Shown here piece by piece: positions 41,101-50,800 of a stretch of DNA of 64,000 nucleotides. Origin of the DNA: Henckelia pumila (Eukaryota; Streptophyta; Magnoliopsida; Lamiales; Gesneriaceae); assembly GCF_033568475.1 (NCBI RefSeq), contig NC_133121.1:136184375-136248374 (forward strand), written 5' to 3'. The position numbers and the translations under genes are program-made. Position 1 is the first letter of the stretch, and every line of letters starts with the position of its first letter. A model generated the notes under the pieces. It was not told the origin of the DNA. It saw only the letters and a list, made by a program, of their open reading frames with translations, and did no database searches.

Positions 41101-42585
41101 AGACATAATAAAATTTTTCATAACCTCCACCAAAATGATTTAATCAAAAAATAATGACAAGAGGATGTGTGTTCCACACCAGGAGCTCTAGACTTCAACG
41201 TTCGAACAAAATCATGACATTTAGGACAGTTTTTTGGTTGAGTTCTAAATTTATAGTTATTTTCTACATTTTTTATGCCATAACATTTACATATTTCATT
41301 TTACTTTTGCTTATCTATCCCACCTCAACCTTCACAGTTTACCTATCCCTCAAATCAAACTTTCATATTAGGGCTGCTTGAGTTCAATCATTTGCAAATT
41401 ACCCTCAGCTTTCCATCATGTTTATTTTACCGGATCAAAGAAAACATGGGCAAGTTTCCAGATTGCAAAGTTCCACTAGCATCTAATCAAACACTTAAAG
41501 CTACACGGAGGACACAATTTCTTTCAACAAACCTCATTTTCGTCGGGAAAATCAGCACTTCCCATGAAAAGCATGTGCTCTGCATTGAAAATTTCAAGAT
41601 AAACACGTTTAAATAACAGAAAATTTAAATTCTATTTACTTTTATAAGGAATGCCCCCAATTATTCTCATGTCCGGTAAAATAAAGAGGATCTCGTGCAC
41701 CAAAAATATGATCTCAAGCAAAAAACTCAACGTAAATCTTCTCATGGTACGCAGAGTATCGCTTCTCCGGAAGCAGCAAGCAGAAAACTGCTGCTGCTAC
41801 TTTCAAAACTTCATCCACATATCAACAAAATAACAGAAAGTTTCCTACTGACTTCGACTGGAAAAAATAAGTCGGGGTAATATCCAAAAGACCTCCTCTT
41901 CCTCGCCTTAATTTTTCAGTTACATTTTACACAGGACCTAAGCAACTTCTTGAGTTCAATAATCTTAGCCTATGTGTTGTAGTTATTTATCCTATATCTC
42001 CACACAATCTCATTATTTGGAAACTAGCAAATAGCAATGCTCAAATGTATGGAGTAGCATTTCATAGTCAAACAAGAGTGGCAAATTTAAACCTAGAAAG
42101 TGTGCCAGGCCCTGCGCTTCATAAGGATCCTTAAAACTCCCCATTCCTACACACATTGCCGCCGCAACCTGTATAAAAAATGGAAAACGAAGATAACTCC
42201 ATTATCAACCATCACGAAGCTCAATCGAACTGAATGAATTAAACTAACTCAAATTGATGTCATTAATTCCCCACAGAATCTATCCAACCTTCTTCTGCAA
42301 CGAGCCTTTCAATCCTTTTTCCCCTTCCTCCTCTACTTCATCTTCCTCTCCACTATCTCCTTCTCCGAAATCCTCATCCCCATCCTCATCCTCATCGTCT
42401 TCTTCTTCTTCGTCCTCGTCCTCCACACTTCTCTCCTCATAAGGCTGATCGGAGTAAATCTCGGGATCGTGAACAAGCAAAGCACAGAGACCGTTAGCGA
42501 GCTGAATGTATCTGTAAAGCCGCCTGTCTGTGGGGGACTTTATCACGACGTCGTCGGAGGAGATAGCGCCGCCACCGACCGCCAT
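29154..42585 (-). CDS. Nardilysin-like M16 zinc metallopeptidase (1016 aa, 19 coding exons)
   Basis: Exons, 5' to 3': 42289-42585, 42093-42168, 41533-41579, 40949-41061, 39264-39337, 39021-39116, 38816-38935, 37791-38024, 36797-36945, 35818-35974, 34558-34710, 33574-33953, 33313-33462, 31845-32027, 30668-30871, 30470-30573, 30049-30202, 29645-29766, 29154-29391. They sum to 3051 nt in one frame. Residues about 50-90 form a Glu/Asp-rich stretch, the mark of nardilysin over insulin-degrading enzyme. The inverted zinc motif HFLEH falls at residues 122-126 across exons 2/3, and the third ligand Glu is at 203 (VLAVDSE), 77 residues on as in M16A enzymes. The C-terminal half (EPLFNQLRTKEQLGYVV) matches the M16 pair of homologous halves. 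It ends EFYPSFC, like the Arabidopsis nardilysin-like protein. It is probably an endopeptidase acting on short peptides; plant substrates are not evident. The gene appears intact; its introns hold several transposon relics. Confidence 0.95.
32320..32972 (+). mobile_element. Pogo/Tigger-like (Tc1/mariner) relic in nardilysin intron 13
   Basis: Long AT-rich inverted ends start CCTCTGTAAATTAATA and, inverted, CCTCTTTAAATTTATACTCG. Between them is a decayed coding piece (about 32500-32735) with NLIDDEGDDDTLSFEPV, then in another frame ENVTELLDAMIRKVRDEIQ and LDLNFKKKQI. This resembles the C-terminal tail of plant Tigger/pogo (CENP-B-like DDE) transposases. Boundaries are approximate and the TA duplication is clear only on the left. 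Confidence 0.6.
36122..36402. repeat. Direct repeat of about 109 bp in nardilysin intron 9
   Basis: CAATAAAGATGCTGC... is present at 36122-36230 and again at 36294-36402, nearly identical and 172 bp apart. A recent local duplication with no protein effect. Confidence 0.85.
39521..39790. repeat. Tandem duplication of about 145 bp in nardilysin intron 4
   Basis: The block with GTAATTCCAYGTT, CAATTTCTSCCAAGTC, TTTTGAAGAACTGACATAA and CCACCACACGGAAAAA occurs twice in tandem, from about 39521 and about 39666, with moderate divergence. Confidence 0.75.
40176..40628. mobile_element. CCTAGGCGG-rich hAT-like MITE, copy 2 (nardilysin intron 4)
   Basis: Ends CAAGGTTCTAAAAT and the inverse of CAGTTTTCTAAAAA. 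GC-rich arms contain CTAGGCCGCCTAGGCGG and CGCCTAGGCGGCCGCC. The flanks ACAAAAAT and ACAAAATA look like a degraded 8-bp duplication. Confidence 0.7.
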
Positions 42586-42741
42586 TGTTAGCAATAGAGA
42601 TCGAGAGTGAGAAGAGAAGCGGTTGAATTTTGGTTCGGGGAGAGACGCAGGAGTCTTGCAAAGGTATCTGCAGTATGCGAGTCTTTTGGAGTCTGTGTTA
42701 CGGCGTATAGGGCAGTAGCTAAGCGTGGATATCACCTTCAT
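42586..42741 (-). other. In-frame upstream extension of the nardilysin-like frame
   Basis: An ATG at 42739-42741 is in frame with the chosen start and there is no stop between. It would add 52 residues rich in Ser, Arg, Leu and Lys with only two acidic residues, a transit-peptide-like composition. I kept the downstream ATG as start because the sequence after it (SPTDRRLYRYIQLANGLCAL) is where homology begins. The segment may simply be 5' UTR. Confidence 0.35.
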
Positions 42742-42789
42742 TCTCGATACCAAATATAGTCTAGTCTAGTCATGCCATATTTTTTTATT

Positions 42790-43400
42790 TACCCCTTTTG
42801 AAAATGAATATTAAAAGTTGGATATATTTATTTTTTCTATTTTTAATTATTATTATTATTTTTATTATAGTTTTTGAATAATTATTAATTATACTAGAAT
42901 TATTTTTCAAAATTTTAAACCAATTGGTCAACTTCATTAATTGTCTATTCTTAATACCAACAAACTGTGGTATCTGCTTGGATTTCTAATGTGATGTTAT
43001 ATTGTTATACACTATATTAGTTTAAATGTAGATGGTGTTATAAAGAGAATTCCGGGATGTTATTGAATGAAACTGGAAATTATGAAATATTATATATAAT
43101 TATTTGAAAGTTTATTAACTTTTTTTCTAATTTACATATATTATATGATTTTATTGTAGAATATTGTTGGACATAACAACAATGTTTGATAATTCCAAAC
43201 TGCAACATTGATATTCTCCTAATTGGCCGGTCGAGTCACCTCATGAATCCATATATCCAACAAAGGCCAGCATCCTTTCGATCATAACATAATCATAATA
43301 ATAGCACTTCAAAAAATACCTTTAATCCTCAAATAACAGGAGATGCAAACAATTATTATAAATGAAAAACCAAGTTATAATTTCATGATCAGTACTACTA
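42790..43400. other. Intergenic between the FYVE-like and nardilysin-like genes
   Basis: AT-rich; holds the nardilysin promoter side and the 3' UTR of the FYVE-like gene. No further feature seen. Confidence 0.5.
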
Positions 43401-43408
43401 GCTAGAAA

Positions 43409-44592
43409 CTAGAAAGGCAGTGGATGGTGGTGAGCTGGTGAATAAGGCGAATACGGCGACGAGCTCGCGACAAATGAAGGGGGGTTATGCGGAGAATGTG
43501 GCCTGCTCGGTGTTCTTGGAGAGACTGGGAAATGGTGATTGGTAGGAGAATGTGGCCTATTCGGTGATCTTGGATTAACCATCACGCTATGAGTGTATCG
43601 ATTTTCCCCACTTCTTCGGGGTCCTCTCTCTGCCCATTTGAGCTCCTGTTGTTTCACCAAAGATGGATATCCCATACAACACCCGATCTTCCCAGCTTTT
43701 TTTATATATCTATCAAACAATATTACATATGTATTCATGTCATACCATAGGTTAGCTAGCAGTCACACGAAATTGAATCGAAAATTATTTTTTTCTTGGA
43801 GTACTTCTGGTATATATATATGTACGTACCTTTGACTGAATCTTCTTCCCAAGCACTCTATGCACTTTCTACCCTCAGTCATCTCTCCCATTCCGATGCT
43901 AACACATTGCCTGCAATACACCCTTCCACACACCTAATGAATTAACACGCATAAATGCGAAAATGGTGTTAGCTATATATATATATACATAATCAAAAAA
44001 TATCTTGAAAAAACTAGCTACTTACTAAGCAACGGTGCCGAAAAATGTAGATGTAATTGCAGCATACGGTACATATATTGGAGTGAGGAATCCCGGGGCG
44101 CCGCCTGCCGCCGCCTCGGCCTCCTCCGTATGCCACAGTACTCATGCCACTGACATGGCTCATATCATCATCATAGACAACACTCCTCTGAAAGCTCCCG
44201 ACCCCATGATCACCACTATGTAAGCTCAATCCATCACGAAGATCATGGTCGCGACTACGAGCATTCGCATGATGATGATGGTGATGATCATGTCCATACA
44301 TATAATTCCCCACACGGTGATCGCCATGCAGACTATTATGATGGCGGTGGTTGGTTTGAAAAGATGCTTCTAAGCCTTTGGTGAAGTCTAGGCTAGGGAG
44401 TTTGTCTAACTGCGACGTTTTGGGGGACGTCGATTCCGGTATGGGATCTATGGCTTTTTTCTTGTCTGATGCATGCTGTTGCCTCACTTGAGCCAAGTCT
44501 TGGAAAGTGAGGTTTACTGAATCATCTGGCACTCCCAGATAGAAATCCTCGAGCTCTTTTCTTGCTTTCTCTAGCGTTGCTCTGTCCCCCAT
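43409..44592 (-). CDS. Plant-specific His-rich protein with FYVE-like zinc finger (323 aa)
   Basis: Three exons: 44026-44592, 43830-43933 and 43409-43709, joining to 972 nt. Start ATG at 44590-44592; open frame also extends upstream but lacks coding character. Residues 1-45 are charged and helix-prone (LEKARKELEDFYLG). Residues 83-130 are His-rich, with a run of six His near 103-108. Residues 174-about 225 hold a cysteine pattern CTVCC...FRHRCLVCGRVYCRQC...CIEC, close to the FYVE/RING-like treble-clef finger (RHHCRxCG signature). The tail is Pro/Ser-rich with repeated RSPNRPHSP / PRTPSRPHSP units, ending HHHPLPF. The family is conserved in plants, but I cannot assign a function; zinc binding is likely, phosphoinositide binding only possible. 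Confidence 0.85.
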
Positions 44593-44799
44593 GAAATTTC
44601 TGATAAAAAAATTTTGCTTAATTTGTAACTGAGACAGATGTGAAATGAAAGTTATGTGTGTTTTTGGTGGGAATATATTGAACAAGCGCAATGTAAGGGG
44701 ACGAGGAGGCATTACAAAGAGCCAAAACGTTAGGCCGGTCACGCGTTTTGGTGTCTGTAGTTTACAATAGAAAGGGAACAAAAGTTAACCACGAGGCCA

Positions 44800-45157
44800 T
44801 CCCGGAAAAAATATATTTTTAGTTTGTCATATTTTCATGTCAAAACATTTTTTATCTTTTAACATTTCAACTTAATATTTTTAGTCCTTGAACTTTACAA
44901 ATTGCGACACAATTAGTCCTTATTATTTATTTTATAGTTAAATATATTTATTATGATATTATTAAATTTTAAGGATAGTATTTTCAAATGATAAAGACTA
45001 AAATATTATAGATAGATATCGTTGCCATGATAATGAAATTAGCATTCAAAATATTCACATGCATATTATCGAGTATTAATATATAACAAAAATCCAAATA
45101 TGTATTGTAGACCAATTATTTATTTCAAATTCCCAAATCTATTGATAAATATTTTTT
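44800..45157. other. Intergenic upstream of the FYVE-like gene
   Basis: AT-rich repeat-like sequence (AGTCCTTGAACTTTACAAATT type); no gene. Confidence 0.4.
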
Positions 45158-45351
45158 GAGTAATGCTAGATGTACACTTCGGTGTACACATTGGTTTACA
45201 CTCTTCCTTATTAATTATAAAATTTTTCTTGATCAACTAGATATTTATTTCTTATCATGGGTATTTTGCAATTAATGAAGGAAATTAGAAAAATTTTAAG
45301 TAAGGATATAAACCAAGGTGTATACTACAAGGTGTGCATCTAGCATTTTTC
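45158..45351. mobile_element. Mutator-type MITE (194 bp)
   Basis: Inverted ends GAGTAATGCTAGATGTACAC and GAAAAATGCTAGATGCACAC (imperfect, about 50 bp long) lie between perfect 9-bp duplications ATATTTTTT (45149-45157 and 45352-45360). A 9-bp duplication fits Mutator-like elements. Confidence 0.78.
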
Positions 45352-45813
45352 ATATTTTTTTGGGTTTTTTCCCCAATTAAATTTGCCTGCAGGCCGATGT
45401 TTACATTGGTTGCTGCGTGTTCTTTTACCATAGTTTTGTAGTTTTCGGTGGGATTTAAAAAGGATTAGGTCATTTCCAAAAGAAATAAAATAAAATAATA
45501 ATTAGGTGGATGACAGTAATATATGAATAAGAAAATGGTCATTTGAAAACATTCTTCGTACATTAACTGGTGCCAATTAAAAATATCTCAATTAAAAAGA
45601 CAAGTCCGGCCTCAATATTATCATAATTTCCCCGTGATTACGTTTGTCCTCTGTTTGGACCCACCCTACAATAATTAATAGAGTATTGTTGATTTACGGT
45701 AAAGTTATCTTCATGAGTTAGATCTATTGTGTTGTTTCACTTCATTCTAAAAAAATACATTGATTCGATTAGTAATTTTGCGAACTGCTCCGGTTAATGA
45801 GACCCTATTTTTA

Positions 45814-46478
45814 GGCTCAGTTTGGTTCGGGTGATAGGATTGATAATATATAGATAAGTAATGTAATGTAATAAAAAATAAATTAGAAATGATAGTTAAT
45901 ATGATATTTGATTTGATTAATAGATTATAGTTTATTGATTTGATTGATTAAATTATATATAAAAAATGATAAATTATCATTTTATCTTTTTAACAATAAA
46001 TAAAATATAAATAATATTATTTATAAGGGGTAATATAATAATTTGAATTCGATGATTTGATTGATGTAAGATAAATAATTAATTACTAGTCGCGCTTGCA
46101 CATGCGTTGCGTGTGAGATTAAAATATAAATATTATTTATTTTATACATATATTATTTTTTTGTTTCAAATCAATTTAAATTTGAAAATAAAATGAAGGC
46201 ACAAAAATGGAGAAAATCATGGACAAACGAAGTTTAAAATAAAGATAAAGATTTTGTTCCCCTTCTTTTTTTTAAAGGGTATTTTAAATCTTTTGTCTTT
46301 GGCTTCACCAAATGAATTTTAATTCGGCTACTAAGTGTTGCTTTTTTTTAATAAGATAGTAAGATTTGATTGATGTAAAATAAATAATTAAGAGATGATA
46401 AATAATATGTCAAGAAGAACGCGGGATTGGATGAGATAAGTTATATCGGAATTAAAAATACTACAACCAAACACAGCC
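45814..46478. mobile_element. Tourist-like (PIF/Harbinger) MITE split by a Helitron
   Basis: Ends GGCTCAGTTTGGTT and, inverted, GGCTGTGTTTGGTT, flanked by TTA on both sides (45811-45813 and 46479-46481). The AT-rich body has repeated TTTGATTGATGTAA blocks on either side of the Helitron at 46086-46364. Confidence 0.75.
46086..46364 (-). mobile_element. Small non-autonomous Helitron (279 bp)
   Basis: On the minus strand it starts TCTTACTATCTTATTAAAA and ends with a short hairpin (CACACGC-AAC-GCATGTG, one mismatch) followed by CAAGCGCGACTAG. The host bases are A before TC and T after CTAG, as Helitrons insert in AT without duplication. It interrupts the Tourist-like MITE, which gives a clean boundary. 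Confidence 0.7.
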
Positions 46479-46481
46479 TTA

Positions 46482-47420
46482 AGGGTAATACACAAATTAT
46501 ACATCCGAGGGTTTACATCTCAACATATATGCATAATTAACATTATTGTGCTGACATGATAAATAATGGATTGTTAGATCTACATCTACTATTAAGGTAA
46601 TGGTCTTAAGATAGGTTAAACTGAATCATCTGGTCCTCCCTAACTCCCTATGATGATGGATAACGAGTCAATTCGCCTTGTTGGCTCGTTTCGACCATGC
46701 TAATTAATTGTTTTTACAATGACTTTGAAGCTTTTTCTTTAATTGAGTTTGATCATTTGTGTGTTATGATTAAAATTTGTGCATGATGTTTATCAGTTTG
46801 TGTGAGGTGGATATTTTTTTTTTTCTAAACAGAAGAATATAGTTTTAGAAATATGGTTTCAACCCTTGATCAAACTGAAATTTGAAAAAATTTGTGAGCA
46901 TCTAATAAAATAATTTAAAGTCAGATTCAGCTTGAATTGCATGATATATATGAGAACATTTTAATTCGTATGACCCAAAAACTCCGATATAAGTTATCGT
47001 AAAAATCTATTTTAATAAAATATATCTCATTTATAACTACTACTCCCCAATATGATGTAGTAGCGTCAATTACATAAATTTTTTTTATATTAATTAATTT
47101 TCATATTATTTTTAGAAATCAAATGATGAATTAGCTAGATATTCAAAAATTTAAGAGTGATAATTATCTAATCTAAATCTTTCAAAAAAAAATCTAATCT
47201 AAAAATTAAAAAAAAAATATAAACAAAGATATCGAATATCATTTTGGTAAATAATATTGTTTCTAGTGACTAAAAAAAAGAGATTATATAAAATGACTAA
47301 TTTGTCTAATACTTTTAGTTTTGTTGGAAATTAAGTTATGATATAATCTTAATTTTATCTCAAACTTCATCAATTAATTGCAAGTTAGTTAATCAAAGAG
47401 TCTCTACTATAATAATATAG

Positions 47421-47466
<46 letters not shown>

Positions 47467-47850
47467 TTTATCTATATTTTTGAATTTCAACAGGAAAAAA
47501 TTATTAAAAATCAAATTGATATTTTAATATAATTTTGTTTTCGCACACACAAATAATAATAACAATTATTTAACATTGGTTTCGAAAAAAAAAAAATTTA
47601 ACATATATGCAAGCATGTTATGATATATGTCTAGGTATCAAAACTTGATTCCAATCTCAACAAATTTGGTTCCCTTGGGATATTTTCAAACAGCAAACCG
47701 CAATCCAAAGGAAACAAATCACACTCACTCAACTCTATACTTTGTATATGATCTACATAAGCTAAAACCCAAGTAAACAAGATTGTGGTCACAAAAAAGG
47801 AAAATTAAACATATAATAAAGAAATAAACCATCTAAAGGGGAAAATGGAA
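46482..47850. other. Intergenic, AT-rich, with a TA microsatellite
   Basis: A perfect TA run lies at about 47421-47462. No gene or complete transposon is seen. From about 47640 the sequence is the VAL 3' UTR, recognisable because it is conserved at 61535-61750. Confidence 0.5.
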
Positions 47851-47867
47851 CCCAAAAATAATGCCCC

Positions 47868-50800
47868 TTACTCATCTTCCGGATTACATTCTTGTCCCGA
47901 AACCCCAGGAAGAACGGCTCCTTCACCGGCAACATTATCTAAGTTATCTTCCTTCTTAGACACAGATGCTTCAAGGCTCGGCCAGCCATTCGGCTTCCCC
48001 AAAAACATATCGAAAGGGAGCGTAGCAACGTTCATCAACGTTGTCAAGCTCGTCCCATCCTCTTCGGCAATAACATCCTCTTCACGGTACGGATCACAGT
48101 TCAAATCCAATCTTCCTTTTTTTGCCTCTTCCAAATGCATCCGATTTCCATCTTCATTTTCCTGATGGTGGTTCATGTTTAGAAGTGCATTTCCAGCTAC
48201 TTTTTCTTCTTCCTTCTCAAAACAGATTTTGGCAAGAGCGGGCTTATCTTTCTCCTGGGCGAGCTCAGCTTCACGTTCTGATTGTCTCTTCTTCTTCCGC
48301 ATCATTAGAGTCTTGAATCGACGTTTTACGGTTGAACAGACATTGCATTTACACGTGGGTTCATGTTTTCCTTTTCCACTCGGAGGCTGGATGCAAACAA
48401 TGCATGAGCATCCTGGTCGGTGTCGAGGATGTCTCGTGGTGGCCCCAGCAGAAGACTCTCCCATGTCACCCATGTTGTCACCTAGAACTGCAATGGTAGC
48501 CAACGCGTCTAAGCCAGATGGTTCCCCTTCTTTTGACACATTATCTGAAATTCTTCTCTTCTTAAACTCTGGAAATTATGCATGCAACAATTCGTAATCG
48601 TACTCGAAAGCAATTATATGGTGAAGTAAACAAATAAAAATGGTTTACAAGAGACCAACATATACATATCCAGATTAACAAGATAAGGAGGGATTTTTTC
48701 ACTGAACTGCTTTTAATACATACCATTGTTAGAGGTAAAGAGAGCTTCCAAATCCTGCGGACTTATATCGTCTGCCGCTGAACATGAACACCTGAAGCAA
48801 ATAAACAGCACACTGATAAGTTTCCCCTTGCTTCCCCTCTGATGGAGCAGTAAAGGTTCAAAAATACTGCCACGACATATTTAGAAATAAATAGAAAACA
48901 AAAATTAATATATTGAATGACTTATCGTTGATCCATAAAAAAGTCTCAGGGGTATGGAGGCGGGATCAGAATTGTACAAATCTTAAGAATTTGTCATGTT
49001 AAGGGTGGACCGAATCATTTCATCCCATTCTCGTGACAAGAAGCCGAAAAATACTAAGTTTTGAGTTTTTTGGCCTCAAGTGTCCCCTTTTTGTTAATGT
49101 TTGAAAATTTAGGCATAACCCTCAATTTGAAATAATTAAAAGCATCTCGGTATTAGCCTCGAACATTTCTAGTCTATATTTATTCAAAAATGGTTCCGAA
49201 AATTTATGGATGCCTCAGAAGGTTCAAAAATCTTTCTCTGAAGTTTATGGATTCAATAGTTTTATCTATATCAAACCTCTTAATGTACTAACCTGTTCGA
49301 GTCCCATATATTATCTGAACACGTCCACTTGGCAGAAAGAAGAGCATGAACGGGTAACCTTCGCCATTTTGAGCAAATGTCGCATTGTGCAAGTTGTTCC
49401 TGCTCTCTGATTAGATTATCCAACATTGTAAATTTGTAATTAATAAACACACAAGAACAAAAAGTCTCATGCAGACACTTAATTAAATTTGAGTCGCCGT
49501 CTTACAAGATAAACAAAAATACTTCAATTCTTACCCCGACAGTCGAGAAGTGAAAATTGTCCTCTTTCCAAAAATTGGTGGTTCCTAAGCAACAGAAAAA
49601 ATAATCAATACAAACTGCTACCCAATTAAAAAGAAAGACTCTGAGTAACCGAACATTAACGCCTGCACCAAAAGTTATAGATGATGGTAAAATTATAACT
49701 CAATAATTTAGAAGTCAAACAGCCAAAGCATCATGTTTCAACTGTTGTGCCATGTTAATAGATCTACAAAAGAACGGGAGCATTGATGCTATACAACAGA
49801 ATCCAAAGTGAAATCCAAAAAAACCATAACCTTAGCAACATACAAGGTTTCATAGTCTTACACCTTAAAACATGAGCATCATGTTATTAAGATAACATAT
49901 GAGACAACTGCATGAAATTTTACTCACATCAAATTCTTCAAATTCAAGGTCTTCAACCAAGACAATGGTTGGTTTCGCAGCTGGTGAGGGGCGAAGCAAC
50001 TCTTGTGCTTCTTCCCATGTAATTCTCAGCTCCACAGCATCATCATTGTGCATAAGAAGCCGTTTATTTTTAATGTTTCTCAATTTCTTCTCAGACACAG
50101 GATTACTCTGTTGCATTGAATCATCAGATGTTCTGCCTCCAGTCTTCCAAATTTTGGGAAACAAGATTATGCCATTATCATATGCATAAATTCAATAAAA
50201 GAATGAGTCAAGTAATAAAGCAAGCAATAACTTACGGGAAGCAAAGTGTCAGTAATGCCAGAATATGTTGTTTCTCCAGGAGAGTTACCATTTGGAAGGA
50301 TGGTCGCATGGGAATCCTACTTGTTTCGCAATAACATTACACATCAGCAATTTAAAATAATCAACAGGGTCATGCATAACATGCTTACCAGCAATTCACC
50401 GTTATTTGTAGCCTTCCGACAGCCAATCACAAGCTGACCCCCAGGATCTATCCGACTAAATGTCACTGCTCAAAACACAAACAATGCACAGTAATATAAT
50501 ATATGTCTCCAGGAAACAGTTTGAAAAATAATCATGGACGGTAAATACTATTTAGTGTTTGAAAAAAGAAGTGATAAGCAATGATATAATTATCCGAGGA
50601 CATACCTATGTCACCGGCTTGTACTTGCATGTTTTGGATGCAAGGGGTAACACCCTCCAATACATACATTCGGCTGTTATTATTCGGCCAAAATCTAAAT
50701 TGAAATGTCCATTGCTTTCCTTTAATGTCCTGAATCCTAATAGGTATACCTTCTGATTGATTAATAGGAGGAAAATATGCCTGCAGCAAAGATAATAGTG

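Noticed and set aside
42254-42442. Plus-strand frame with a long poly-Ser stretch
   Set aside because: It is the complement of the Glu/Asp-rich coding stretch of nardilysin exon 1.
44593-44781. N-terminal extension of the FYVE-like protein to 44781
   Set aside because: Although open, it is hydrophobic and low in coding character, and homology-like sequence starts at MGDRATLEKARKELED (44592).
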